NCBI GenBank assembly: GCA_050789255.1 | Contig: JBOZRQ010000014.1 | Location: 62,001-126,000 of the forward strand | Source: JBOZRQ01 sp050789255 | GTDB taxonomy: Bacteria; Bacillota; Sulfobacillia; Symbiobacteriales; Symbiobacteriaceae | Length of the DNA stretch: 64,000 nt | Direction: 5' to 3' | Shown here: one piece after another, positions 53,312-62,095 of the stretch | Layout: every line of letters begins with the position of its first letter | Numbering within the stretch: the first letter of the stretch is position 1 | Translations under genes and position numbers: made by a program | The notes under the pieces: model-generated | Databases searched by the model: none | The model's input: the letters and a program-made list of their open reading frames with translations, nothing else | Told to the model about the DNA's origin: nothing

Positions 53312-54392
53312 GTCTGTTCCCCCGCTTTCGCACAGAAGCGACCACCCAGACCAAGCAGGGCAGCATTGCCGTGGCGAACACGCCGTACTGGCGCATGGTC
53401 TGGTCCCACTCAATCGCCACAGCCATATTGCGGGGCAAGACGGCGAACGAGAACATGAGGCTCCCCAGAGGGAAGAACAGGTGGCGATAAGAGGGCAGCC
53501 GCAGGGTCTGCGCCAGGGTTGAGGCGGCTCCGTAAACCGCTGCGGCCACCTTCATGACGCTGCCGACCAGCCAGATCACGAAGAAGAGCGACTCCACCCG
53601 CTGCAAGCCCGGTCCCAGGGAGATTGCCCGCGTCACCTGCATCAAGGGCAAGGTAACGTTTCTGGCCGACGGCCACGGGAAGACGTATAGGTAGATGATC
53701 TCCGTGCTGACCAAGATCAGGCCACTGAGCAGGATGCTCCACAGAAAGGCTCGGTCCAGCTGCTTGATCGCCCGGAAGCTCGGGACGATCACCCCCAACA
53801 GCAGCAAGTCGCTCAGCAAATTCTGACTCAGGCCCCCGAGCGCCACCTGTGCCGGCCCGGTACCCCAGTATGGGGCCAGCGCGTTGGGCTCGGCATGCGT
53901 CCTTAGACTGGCGAACGCCAGAGCTGCGTAGCCGGCCAGCATGAACGGACCGCCCAGCCAGGCCGTCCTGCCTGCGGCTTCGATCCCAAGGTGGGCGATG
54001 TAGACCGATGTGCCCAGGAGGATGAGGATGAGCACCGGAACCGGTGTGGTCGGCAGAAAGAGGATCGCCATTCCCTCGGAAAACTCGCGGATGACGGTCA
54101 CCGAGAGAAAGGCAAAGAAGGAGAAATAGATCAGGTTGATGAGCAGACCGAAAAACGGGCCCATGACCGCCTCGGTCGCGGTCACCAGGGACTTGCCCGG
54201 GTAACGCCGCACGATTCCCCGGACCGCTGCCCACATGAGCGGCCCGTAGAGCGCGCTGATCAGGGCGACCAGCCAGGCGGCCGTCGCCCCCTGCTCGGTC
54301 AAGGCGCGGGGCACCCCGAGGAAGACCTTGGCGCAGGTCATGGTCACAACGAGGCTGACCGCTTCACGGACACTCAGATTATGCTCGGTCAT
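53298..54392 (-). CDS. GerB family germination permease (set 1)
   Basis: 364 residues, about ten membrane segments. LSVREAVSLVVTMTCAKVFLG at the N-terminus and RRYPGKSLVTATEAVMGPFFG match the GerAB family. ATG at 54392 follows AAGGAG and lies inside the end of the gerA-type gene (14-bp overlap). Confidence 0.92.
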   Translation of the reverse strand: MTEHNLSVREAVSLVVTMTCAKVFLGVPRALTEQGATAAWLVALISALYGPLMWAAVRGIVRRYPGKSLVTATEAVMGPFFGLLINLIYFSFFAFLSVTVIREFSEGMAILFLPTTPVPVLILILLGTSVYIAHLGIEAAGRTAWLGGPFMLAGYAALAFASLRTHAEPNALAPYWGTGPAQVALGGLSQNLLSDLLLLGVIVPSFRAIKQLDRAFLWSILLSGLILVSTEIIYLYVFPWPSARNVTLPLMQVTRAISLGPGLQRVESLFFVIWLVGSVMKVAAAVYGAASTLAQTLRLPSYRHLFFPLGSLMFSFAVLPRNMAVAIEWDQTMRQYGVFATAMLPCLVWVVASVRKRGNRLAAL

Positions 54393-56064
54393 CCGGCTGC
54401 TCCTTTCCTCGCGATTTGGGTCGGCGGGCCGACCACGGGCGGGTGGTCGCTTCTTGCTGCTGAGGCCGCTGGGACCGAACGAAGTCGGGCCGGTGCTCCA
54501 GCTCGAATACCGGCGACCGGTACAGGTCATCGCCCTTCCTGCCTGCCGGTGTGACGGGCGCCAGATAGGGAGCGCCGTACGTCCGGATCGAGGTCAGATA
54601 GGCGGTGTAGGCGGTATGCAGGAAAACGACGCCGGCCAGCCCCAAAAAAGCCGCGGCCAGGATGAAGAGAAACCGCCAGATGCGGGTGGCCATCTGCAGT
54701 TCATAGACAGGGATCGCAAAGGAGGCGAGTGCGGTCGTCGAGGTGATGATCACCAGGATCGGGCTGATGATGCCTGCGGCCACGGCCGCCTGGCCCAGGA
54801 TCAGGGAGCCCACAATGCCGATGGTGGGGCCGATCACGGTAGGCACCCGCAGGGCCGCCTCGTGGATCAGCTCGAAGGAGGCCTCCATCAGCACAACCTC
54901 CGTGACCACGCTGAAGGGCACCGTCTCCCGGGACTGTGCGATGCTGAGCAACAGCGGGGTCGGGATCATCTCCTGCCGGAAGTTGGCCAGGGCCACATAG
55001 AGCGCCGGCAGCAGCATTGAGACGTAATAGGCGCTAATGCGGGTGATCCGCATGAAGGTGCCGAGGGGCCATCGCATATAGATGTCCTCGGCGCTGTGCA
55101 GCAGCGTGGGCATCGTCGCTGGCATGATCAAAGCGTGGGGGTCGTTGTCCATCATGACCGCGACGTAACCCTCGTTCAGCAGACCGGCCACCCGGTCGGG
55201 CCGCTCTGTGCTGAGCGTGGTTGGGAAGACCGAGAACGGGCGGTCCTCGACGAACTGCATCAGGCTGCCGGTGTCGTTGATGAAGTCCACCTGTACCGCA
55301 GCCACCCGCCGCTTGATCTCCTCCACCAGGCGGGGGTTTGCCACGCTCTTGAGATAGAGCACGGCGGCATCCGTGCGGGAGAGGCGCCCCAGCCGCCCCA
55401 GTTCCACCACCAAGTCGGGCGTGCGTAGCCGCCGGCGAACTTGGGAGAGATTGGTTCGCAGGTCCTCCGTGAATGCCTCTTGAGGCCCGCGCACGGTCAC
55501 TTCGGCGGCGGGGCGGTCGATCGGCCGCTTGGCCCACCCCTCCAGTCGGACCGCGACCGCCCGGTCCTCCCCGTCCAGGATGACGGCGGCCGAACCTACA
55601 AAGAGGTCGCTCACCAGGTTTGCAAGCCGCTCCTGGACGGCGCCCTGTCCGGTCTGGAGGACCCGGTGCAGCAGGTAGTCGGCATCGGGCGGATCCCCTT
55701 GCCAGTCGCGACTCACCAGCGGCTCCAGGACGGCCTTGGCAAGCAGGGTCGTGTCAGCAATGCCTGCGATGTGCAGTACGGCCGCCATCCTGGGCGGTGT
55801 GGTGGGCAGCTCAATCTCGTGGACGATGAGCCCCTGGCTCGTTGGCAGGCTGAAGGTTTCCCGGATGCGGGAGAGGTTGTCTGACAGGGAACGCTTCAGC
55901 CGCTCTCCTTTGACCTCCCCGGGGGGAGGCTTGGGCAGCCCTTGGGCGGCGGGGCGATCACTGTGTGTCCCTTGCTCCTTTTCCCACCTGCCCAGGCTGA
56001 AGGGGTCGGCGGTGGTGTTGAGGTCCGCAATGAACAGTCGCACGATGGCCTTGCGGATATGCAA
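54379..56064 (-). CDS. GerA family spore germination protein (set 1)
   Basis: 561 residues. Longer N-terminal part than in set 2, then the membrane domain with DNDPHALIMPATMPTLLHSAEDIYMRW and VIGPTIGIVGSLILGQAAVAAGIISP. The basic, Q/P-rich cytoplasmic tail of about 60 residues is unusual. TTG at 56064 lies nine bases after GGGGGG. First gene of the germination region. Confidence 0.92.
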   Translation of the reverse strand: MHIRKAIVRLFIADLNTTADPFSLGRWEKEQGTHSDRPAAQGLPKPPPGEVKGERLKRSLSDNLSRIRETFSLPTSQGLIVHEIELPTTPPRMAAVLHIAGIADTTLLAKAVLEPLVSRDWQGDPPDADYLLHRVLQTGQGAVQERLANLVSDLFVGSAAVILDGEDRAVAVRLEGWAKRPIDRPAAEVTVRGPQEAFTEDLRTNLSQVRRRLRTPDLVVELGRLGRLSRTDAAVLYLKSVANPRLVEEIKRRVAAVQVDFINDTGSLMQFVEDRPFSVFPTTLSTERPDRVAGLLNEGYVAVMMDNDPHALIMPATMPTLLHSAEDIYMRWPLGTFMRITRISAYYVSMLLPALYVALANFRQEMIPTPLLLSIAQSRETVPFSVVTEVVLMEASFELIHEAALRVPTVIGPTIGIVGSLILGQAAVAAGIISPILVIITSTTALASFAIPVYELQMATRIWRFLFILAAAFLGLAGVVFLHTAYTAYLTSIRTYGAPYLAPVTPAGRKGDDLYRSPVFELEHRPDFVRSQRPQQQEATTRPWSARRPKSRGKEQPDDRA

Positions 56065-56179
56065 CGCATTGCCCCCCTCGATCCCGTTCTCCTGGAATCA
56101 GGGTTACCTTGATCTGCCGAGAATAACCTCAAGCCCCGCCCGTGCGCTCGAGTTGGTGCCGCTTTTGAAGTGTTTCAAG

Positions 56180-56206
56180 CCGCAGATGACGCAGATACCG
56201 CAGATG
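56180..56206. repeat. partial copy of the 9-bp CGCAGATN repeat
   Basis: CCGCAGATG-ACGCAGATA-CCGCAGATG, three tandem 9-bp units of the same family as at 27465 and 33548, here without the opposing arm. It lies in the 480-bp gene-free stretch 56065-56546. Confidence 0.65.
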
Positions 56207-56255
56207 AGGAAGAAGACGTGCGTGAGCAGAAACGGGCCGAAGTCGAACGCGATAA

Positions 56256-56278
56256 CGCCGAGGATGTCATCCTCGGCG
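56256..56278. other. 23-bp perfect palindrome
   Basis: CGCCGAGGATG-T-CATCCTCGGCG with 11-bp arms, followed on the plus strand by CTGATTTTTG. Could be a plus-strand terminator without a gene, or an operator upstream of the ger region. Confidence 0.5.
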
Positions 56279-56346
56279 CTGATTTTTGTGTGCAACCAGC
56301 TGCCAATGGCAGTGGTGCGTGGTCTTCACGACATGGTGCAAAGGTG

Positions 56347-56541
56347 TGCACGTGGTCGTTACACGCACGAACAAGGTCTTCACACGCAGGGAACGGTGTC
56401 TTGACACACCCGGAACGGTGTCTTAACACACCCGGAACGGTGTCTTAACACACCGGGAACAGGGTCTTAACACACCGGGAACGGGGTCTTGTCACACGGG
56501 AACAAGGTCTTGACACATAGGAACAAGGGCCTCACAAGCAG
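56347..56541. repeat. tandem array of 21-22-bp operator-like units
   Basis: About nine degenerate units of consensus GAACGGTGTCTTAACACACCG. The GAAC anchor recurs at 56369, 56391, 56413, 56435, 56457, 56479, 56500 and 56521, spacings of 22 or 21 bp, which is two helical turns. The central units contain the inverted repeat GGTGT-(N6)-ACACC. The array ends 6 bp before the sortase stop and lies 285 bp upstream of the first ger gene. No cas genes and no variable spacers, so it is not a CRISPR. Confidence 0.8.
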
Positions 56542-56546
56542 GATCG

Positions 56547-57155
56547 TCACCGTTGCTCTCCGACACCTTCAGCCTGCACCAGCCGGGCCCGTACGATGAG
56601 GCGCTCGGCCGCGCTGTACGGCGGGTGGCAGGTGATCAGGGTGAGCATCGACTCCGAACCCTGCTCCAGGACCCACACCTCGTCCGGGTTGACGGTGAAC
56701 ACGCGCTCCACCCGGTAGTTCCAGGTGCGTTCCCCGACCCGGATCTCAACGGCGTCGCCAGGTTTGAGGCGGTCCAGTGGGCGGAAGGGCGCCCCGAAGG
56801 TAGTCCTGTGGCCGGCGATGCTCAGGTTGCCAGGGACGCCGGGCAGGGCTGTGCCCGGGACGTGGCCGGGTCCCAAGGCCAGTTGTGCCCGCTCCACCCC
56901 CTCGACGACGGTGGCATCGACCCCAATCGACGGGATGCGGATGTGGGCGACCGGGGCCCCGGGCTCTGGCGGCGGACCCGGGCTTGAGGGCTGAGTCACT
57001 GACGGCGGGACGGCGGCCGCCAGCAAGGCGGCTTCGGCCGAGGCGAGCCGGTCCTGTGCGACCCGGTAGAGCAGTGGCGACCAGACCGGGTAGGCCGCCA
57101 GGGTCAGGCCCGCCAGGATGAGCGCCCAGGCGAAGTACCGGGCGGCCCGCTTCAT
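56547..57155 (-). CDS. sortase (class D/E-like)
   Basis: 202 residues. N-terminal membrane anchor, P/S-rich linker, then the sortase barrel with H116 (SIAGHRTTFG), catalytic C176 (TLITCHPPY) and R185 (AERLIV). Cleaves LPxTG-type signals and attaches proteins to the cell wall. The ATG overlaps the stop of the LPFTG protein gene by 4 bp, so the two form a coupled enzyme-substrate unit. Confidence 0.92.
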   Translation of the reverse strand: MKRAARYFAWALILAGLTLAAYPVWSPLLYRVAQDRLASAEAALLAAAVPPSVTQPSSPGPPPEPGAPVAHIRIPSIGVDATVVEGVERAQLALGPGHVPGTALPGVPGNLSIAGHRTTFGAPFRPLDRLKPGDAVEIRVGERTWNYRVERVFTVNPDEVWVLEQGSESMLTLITCHPPYSAAERLIVRARLVQAEGVGEQR

Positions 57156-57865
57156 CGGTTCAGGCGGCGCAGCAGCAGGGCGCCCAACAGCGCAACCCCG
57201 ATGCCCCCGCCGATCACGGTCCAGTCGATCCCCGTGAAGGGCAGCGTGGCGGGCTTATCAGGGGCCGGGGCAGGGTTCGGCTGCGGTGCAGGAGCCGGGT
57301 TTGGGCTTGGGGCCGGGTTGGGGCTTGGATTCGGGGTTGGATTCGGGTTCGGGTTCGGCTTCGGGTTAGGCGGGGACTGCGGACACTTGAGGAGGTCCGG
57401 GTCGATGGCGGCGGCCCCCCAGGCCCCCGTCCCGAGCACCGTGCCGTCGCTGCCCTTCACCGTGACCTGGAGCAGGTCGCCGGACGGCGGCGTCACACAG
57501 GAGACCGGGAGCTTCACCCACAGGTTGAGCACCGGCTTGCCGCCCTTACCGACATTCTTCAGCGCCCACCGGACCGTGTTTCCTTGGGTGAGGGCGCCCT
57601 GATGCGAGGACTTATCGTAGACCATCGCCCCCAGGGACGCATCGACGGTCAGATCCTTCAGGATCTCTCCGCTGAGGTTCTCCACCTGGATCGCCAGGTG
57701 CAGGTACAGCTCCGGGGTCTCCGTGCCCCCACCCTTGACCGGTGTGGACCGCAGACGGGCGGTCACGCCCACCTGGTCCGCCGCGTAGGCCGGGACCGAT
57801 GCAGGGATCAGGAGCAGCAGAGCGACCAGAATCAGGCCCAGACAGGTTGGCCCTTTGCGGTGCAT
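57152..57865 (-). CDS. LPFTG-anchored surface protein
   Basis: 237 residues. Signal peptide (about 1-28), a beta-rich domain of about 130 residues, a spacer of PNP/NPAP repeats (about 165-205), and a sorting signal LPFTG (208-212) followed by a hydrophobic helix and the tail LLRRLNR. Predicted substrate of the sortase encoded by the next gene. A single-substrate sortase pair in a spore former may serve the cell or spore surface. Confidence 0.88.
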   Translation of the reverse strand: MHRKGPTCLGLILVALLLLIPASVPAYAADQVGVTARLRSTPVKGGGTETPELYLHLAIQVENLSGEILKDLTVDASLGAMVYDKSSHQGALTQGNTVRWALKNVGKGGKPVLNLWVKLPVSCVTPPSGDLLQVTVKGSDGTVLGTGAWGAAAIDPDLLKCPQSPPNPKPNPNPNPTPNPSPNPAPSPNPAPAPQPNPAPAPDKPATLPFTGIDWTVIGGGIGVALLGALLLRRLNR

Positions 57866-57963
57866 CCTTCCTCACCAGCCCTTTCTTCGGTAGCGTCCCT
57901 TTCAGGCTATGAACGCCGGGCGGCAGGGGTGCAGCGCAAAGAAAAAGCCCCCCTTGCGGGAGG

Positions 57964-58512
57964 TCAGGCTTGAAGAAGCTGCGCCAGGGAGAAGGAAAGA
58001 CCGGGGAAGAGCGGGGACAGCACCTCTTCGCTGGACGAGAAGGTTCGCCAGGTCTGAAGGCCTCCGTCGGCATGGACTGAGACTTCCACCGTTCCCTCCT
58101 GCGGGTCTACGATCCAGTATTCCTGCACCCCGTAGCGGCTGTACATCCGCCGCTTGATGCCACGGTCACGCTTGGCGGTTCCCGGCGACACAACCTCTAC
58201 GACTAGGTCGGGGGCGCCGCGCACGCCTTCGGGTTTCACAATGGATAGGCGGTCGTTCATTACGACGAGTAAGTCCGGCTGCACAACACTGTCCACATCA
58301 AGGACCACATCCATCGGGGCGAAATAGACCCGGCCTAGTTGCCGTTCCCGGATGAACTGGCGAACTACCTGGTTGAGTTCGGACAACACCCTCTGGTGGA
58401 CCTCACCCGGCGCAGGAACCATGCGCAAGTCCCCCTCCAGCACCTCATACCGACTCTCTTCCGGCAGCTGTAGGTAGTCCTCATAGGTAATGCGCTCTCT
58501 CGGCGCCGGCAT
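57964..58512 (-). CDS. Uma2 family endonuclease-like protein (DUF820)
   Basis: 182 residues. PD-(D/E)xK-like fold: YEVLEGDLRMVPAP near residue 25, VVQPDLLVV near 80, and APDLVVEVVSPGTAKRDRGIKRRMYSRYGVQEYWIVDP near 100-140 carry the acidic and lysine active-site pattern. Function in cells is unknown; such genes are often found scattered. ATG at 58512 lies eight bases after AGGAGG. Confidence 0.85.
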   Translation of the reverse strand: MPAPRERITYEDYLQLPEESRYEVLEGDLRMVPAPGEVHQRVLSELNQVVRQFIRERQLGRVYFAPMDVVLDVDSVVQPDLLVVMNDRLSIVKPEGVRGAPDLVVEVVSPGTAKRDRGIKRRMYSRYGVQEYWIVDPQEGTVEVSVHADGGLQTWRTFSSSEEVLSPLFPGLSFSLAQLLQA

Positions 58513-58535
58513 GGCTCCCACCTCCTGAGCCTATT

Positions 58536-59648
58536 TTACACCAGGTGCGGCAGCGGCACCAAACCCGACAGAATCACCAGCAGCGCCACCACGCCGAGCC
58601 CCATCGCCAGGACCCGCCACGGACTGCGCTGCCCGGGAATCCCGGCCAGGAAGGCCGCCAGAAAGCCCCCGATGAACCCGCCCACATGGGCATAGTGATC
58701 GATCGCCCCGAGGAAGAGCCCGTAGAGAAAGGTCGAGATGAAAGGCGCCAGCACCTCCCGCCAATCGACCGTCCGGCCCATGCCCACGGTGAAGTAGAGC
58801 AGGGCGCCCATCAGCCCGAAGATCGCCCCGGAGGCGCCGACAGACGGCACGAAGCCTGGCCGCAGCATGGCCGAGGCCATGCCGCCCACCACCCCTGCGG
58901 CCACGTAGATGAACAGCGTCCTGGTGCTCCCGTAGATCATCTCCACGTGGCGGCCGAGGCTCCAGAGCGCCCACATGTTAAAGCCGAGGTGCATCAGCGA
59001 GCCGTGCAGGAGCATGTAGGTGAACAGCCGCCAGTGCTGGCCCTGCTCCAGAACCAAACCGCCATGGTTCGCCCCCCAGGCAATCAGCACGTTTAGAGGC
59101 GGCCCGCCGATCAGCCGGGACAGCATGTCCCCCACGCCGCCCATCATCAACACCCAGAGATAGAACGAGATGGTGGCGGCCAGGGCAACGCGGGTGGTCG
59201 GTACATACCCCATGCCCAACTCCATCCTCGGCATCGCAACGCGCGGCAGCGCTGATGCGGCGGCCCCGGGCACTTCGGTCAGGGCCCGTATCACGGCAAG
59301 GTCCACCTTGGGGGGACCCGCGTGCTGGTCAAGCAGTTCCGCCTGCCCGTCAAAGACCCAAGGGATCACCCGGGCGGTCCGCAGAGCCAGGATCTGCTTT
59401 GACAGCTCCTCCGGCACGCGGCGCTCGAACGGGAAGACCAGGATCACCGTGCCCTGTTCGGCCATGGCCCCCACCGCCGACACCAATTCCGCCCGGTTTT
59501 CTGCCCCAAATGGAGCCAGGGCCAGCGTAAGCTGGCCCCACTCCTCGTCCCGGCGGCCGACGTAGGCCAGCCGGGGATTCTCCAGTTGTGTGAACCCAAG
59601 CCCGCTCAGGCGCTCGCGCAGCTGCGCTAGGTAGGCGTCTGTCCGCAT
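58536..59648 (-). CDS. rhomboid family intramembrane serine protease
   Basis: 370 residues. A soluble N-terminal domain of about 160 residues precedes a six- or seven-helix rhomboid core with HLGFNMWALWSLG, the catalytic serine in VGASGAIFGLMGA and the histidine in DHYAHVGGFIGGF. Cleaves membrane-embedded substrates. ATG at 59648 directly follows the kbl stop, so it is probably in the tdh-kbl operon. Confidence 0.9.
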   Translation of the reverse strand: MRTDAYLAQLRERLSGLGFTQLENPRLAYVGRRDEEWGQLTLALAPFGAENRAELVSAVGAMAEQGTVILVFPFERRVPEELSKQILALRTARVIPWVFDGQAELLDQHAGPPKVDLAVIRALTEVPGAAASALPRVAMPRMELGMGYVPTTRVALAATISFYLWVLMMGGVGDMLSRLIGGPPLNVLIAWGANHGGLVLEQGQHWRLFTYMLLHGSLMHLGFNMWALWSLGRHVEMIYGSTRTLFIYVAAGVVGGMASAMLRPGFVPSVGASGAIFGLMGALLYFTVGMGRTVDWREVLAPFISTFLYGLFLGAIDHYAHVGGFIGGFLAAFLAGIPGQRSPWRVLAMGLGVVALLVILSGLVPLPHLV

Positions 59649-59650
59649 GG

Positions 59651-60829
59651 CTAGATGAGCCCGAGCTCCTTGCCCACCTTCTCAAAGGCGTGCAGGGCTT
59701 CGTCCAGGTCAGCCTTGCTGTGGGCAGCGCTCACGATGGTCCGGACCCGGGCCTTGCCGCGCTGCACGGTCGGGAAGGCGATGCCCTGGGCGAAGACGCC
59801 CTCTTCCAGCAGTCGGTCGGAGAGCTTCAGCGCCTTGACCTCGTCGCCGGCGATCACCGGGGTGATCGGGGTCTCGCTCCGGCCGGTGTTGAAGCCCAGC
59901 GCCTCCAGCTTGGCCTTGAAGTAGCGGGTGTTCTCCCACAGCCGGTCGATCAGCTGCGGCTCCTGCTCCATGATCTCGATCGCCTTGAGGCAGGCGGCGG
60001 CCACCCCGGGTGGATGGCTGGTGGAGAAGAGGAACGGGCGGCCCTTGTGCCAGAGCAACTCAATGAGCGCCTTGGGGCCGGCGACATAGCCGCCCAGCAC
60101 GCCTACCGCCTTGGACAGGGTGCCGACCTGCACGGTGACCCGGCCGTCGAGGCCGAAGTGGTTGACCGAGCCCCGGCCGTTCTTGCCGAGCACGCCCGAG
60201 GAGTGGGCGTCATCGACGTAGGTCATGCAGCCGTGCTTCTCAGCCAGCTCCACGATCGCCGGCAGCGGGCCGATGTCGCCGTCCATGGAGAAGACGCCGT
60301 CGGTGATGATCAGGCGGCGGCGGTACTGCCCGTCGGTTTCAACCAGGATGCGCTCCAAATCCGCCATGTCGGAGTGCTTGTAGCGCAGGGTGATCGCCTT
60401 GGAGAGCCGGCAGCCGTCGATGATCGAGGCGTGGTTCAGCTCATCGGAGATGATCGCATCGCCCTCGCCCACCAGGATCGGGATGACGCCTGAGTTGCAG
60501 GTGAAGCCGGACTGGAAGACCACGCAGCCCTCGGTGTGCTTGAAAGCTGCCAGCTTCTCCTCCAGCTCGTTGTGGATCGACATCGTGCCGATGATGGTGC
60601 GCACGGCGCCGGAGCCGGCGCCCCACTGCTCGGTCGCCTTGATCATGGCCTCCTTGAGGCGGGGATCGTCAGCGAGGCCGAGGTAGTTATTGCTGGACAG
60701 GTTGATCACGGGACGCCCATTGATGACCGAGCGGGGCTGCTGGGGCGACTGCAGCTCCTTGAGCGGCCGGTACAGCCCGGCTGCCTTCAGGGCGTTCAGC
60801 TCTTCGGTCAGGAAGTCGACGACTGCCAT
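59651..60829 (-). CDS. kbl: glycine C-acetyltransferase (2-amino-3-ketobutyrate CoA ligase)
   Basis: 392 residues, PLP fold-type I. Splits 2-amino-3-ketobutyrate with CoA into glycine and acetyl-CoA. PLP lysine K240 lies in VGTLSKAVGVLGG, with the aspartate in YVDDAHSSGVLG and the H in DELNHASIIDG. ATG at 60829 follows GGAGGT, 12 bp after tdh, whose product is its substrate. Confidence 0.95.
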   Translation of the reverse strand: MAVVDFLTEELNALKAAGLYRPLKELQSPQQPRSVINGRPVINLSSNNYLGLADDPRLKEAMIKATEQWGAGSGAVRTIIGTMSIHNELEEKLAAFKHTEGCVVFQSGFTCNSGVIPILVGEGDAIISDELNHASIIDGCRLSKAITLRYKHSDMADLERILVETDGQYRRRLIITDGVFSMDGDIGPLPAIVELAEKHGCMTYVDDAHSSGVLGKNGRGSVNHFGLDGRVTVQVGTLSKAVGVLGGYVAGPKALIELLWHKGRPFLFSTSHPPGVAAACLKAIEIMEQEPQLIDRLWENTRYFKAKLEALGFNTGRSETPITPVIAGDEVKALKLSDRLLEEGVFAQGIAFPTVQRGKARVRTIVSAAHSKADLDEALHAFEKVGKELGLI

Positions 60830-60841
60830 GGGTTCTACCTC

Positions 60842-61906
60842 CTAGGCTTTGAGGTCGGGCATCAGAACCGCCTTGCCGCAGGTGCCGGTGCGCATCAGCT
60901 CCATGGCGGTGCCCACCTGCTCCAGCGGGAGCGTGTGGGTGACCAGCGGGCGGAGCCGCTCCGCCAGGCCGGCCCGGTAGAGCGAGCGGATCTGATACCA
61001 GGTCTTCCACATTTTGCGGCCCGTGATGCCCTGCAGCTGAATGCCCCGCATGATCACGTCGGCGGCCAGGTCGATCTCCATGGGGCGAGGGGGCAGGCCC
61101 AGCAGGGAGATGCGGGCGCCGTTGCGGGCGGCCTTCAGGCTCTGGCGGATCGCCGTGGCGTTGCCGGACATCTCTAGCACCACGTCGGCGCCGTAGCCGC
61201 GGGTGTACCGGCGCACGACCTCGATCGGATCCTCCTTGGCGGGGTTGATCAGGACGTCGGCGCCCAGCTTCTTGGCCAGGTCGAGCCGGAACTCGTTGAC
61301 GTCCATGGCCATGACCACCTCGGCGCCGGCCATCTTCGCCACGGGCACGCTCATGATGCCGATGGGGCCGCAGCCGGTGACCAGCACGCTCTTGGCGGTC
61401 AGCTCGCCCTCCATGGCGGTGTGTACGGCGTTGCCCAGCGGCTCCTGGATCGACTGGAGCTCCCAGGGGATATCTTTGTCGTTGATCCAGATGTTCTGCT
61501 CGGGCACGGCAACATACTCGGCGAAGCAGCCGTTGGTGTCTACGCCGAGGATTTTTGTGTTCTCGCACAGGTGGTACTCGCCCACATGGCAGCGCGGGCA
61601 GTTGTTGCAGACGATATGGGTTTCGGCGGAGACGTAGTCTCCGACCTTGCAGGCGGTGACCTCGCTGCCGATGGCCACGACCTCGCCGGCCATTTCGTGG
61701 CCGACGGTCAGCGGGGGCTTGACCCTGCCAGCCGCCCAGGGATCCCAGGAGTAAATATGATAGTCCGTACCGCAAACGCTGCTGGCCTTTACCTGAATCA
61801 GGACATCGCGGGTCCCGATCACCGGGATCGGGATGTGCTGCAGCTCAGCACCGGGACCGGCTTCCAACTTCCTGATCGCTCGCATGAGCTCGGGCAACTT
61901 GTCCAC
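60842..61906 (-). CDS. tdh: L-threonine 3-dehydrogenase
   Basis: 354 residues, zinc alcohol-dehydrogenase family. Catalytic zinc ligands in CGTDYH and GHEMAGE; structural zinc cysteines in CNNCPRCHVGEYHLC; NAD site VTGCGPIGIMSVPVAK. Oxidises threonine to 2-amino-3-ketobutyrate. The GTG at 61906 is only just past AAGAAGG; TTG 61897 or ATG 61885 (MRAIRKLEAG, which matches the family N-terminus) are alternatives. Confidence 0.95.
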   Translation of the reverse strand: MDKLPELMRAIRKLEAGPGAELQHIPIPVIGTRDVLIQVKASSVCGTDYHIYSWDPWAAGRVKPPLTVGHEMAGEVVAIGSEVTACKVGDYVSAETHIVCNNCPRCHVGEYHLCENTKILGVDTNGCFAEYVAVPEQNIWINDKDIPWELQSIQEPLGNAVHTAMEGELTAKSVLVTGCGPIGIMSVPVAKMAGAEVVMAMDVNEFRLDLAKKLGADVLINPAKEDPIEVVRRYTRGYGADVVLEMSGNATAIRQSLKAARNGARISLLGLPPRPMEIDLAADVIMRGIQLQGITGRKMWKTWYQIRSLYRAGLAERLRPLVTHTLPLEQVGTAMELMRTGTCGKAVLMPDLKA

Positions 61907-62045
61907 CTTCTTATCTCTATGGATAGCAAACGCTTGGTAAAAGAGATCGGCGCCCCTACTACTTTATCCCATGGTTGAGGCAGGTGCAACAGGGGGGTCA
62001 GAGCGCGGAGCGGAGATTTTTCGCTCTTTGCAGGTGATAGAAAGA

Positions 62046-62063
62046 GGGCGGGTAAACCCGCCC
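62046..62063 (-). terminator. intrinsic terminator of the metal ATPase gene
   Basis: GGGCGGGT-TT-ACCCGCCC forms an 8-bp stem, followed on the minus strand by TCTTTCTATC, 33 bp past the ATPase stop. Confidence 0.7.
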
Positions 62064-62095
62064 CCCAGGCGCCCTTGCAGGCGGCACCCTTCATT

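Noticed and set aside
56104..56295. 63-codon minus-strand frame with ICGICVICG and a hydrophobic segment
   Set aside because: The repeat peptide is the translation of the 9-bp CGCAGATN element; TTG start without a good ribosome binding site.
56347..56541. Possible CRISPR array
   Set aside because: Units are contiguous 21-22-bp repeats without variable spacers, and no cas genes are present.
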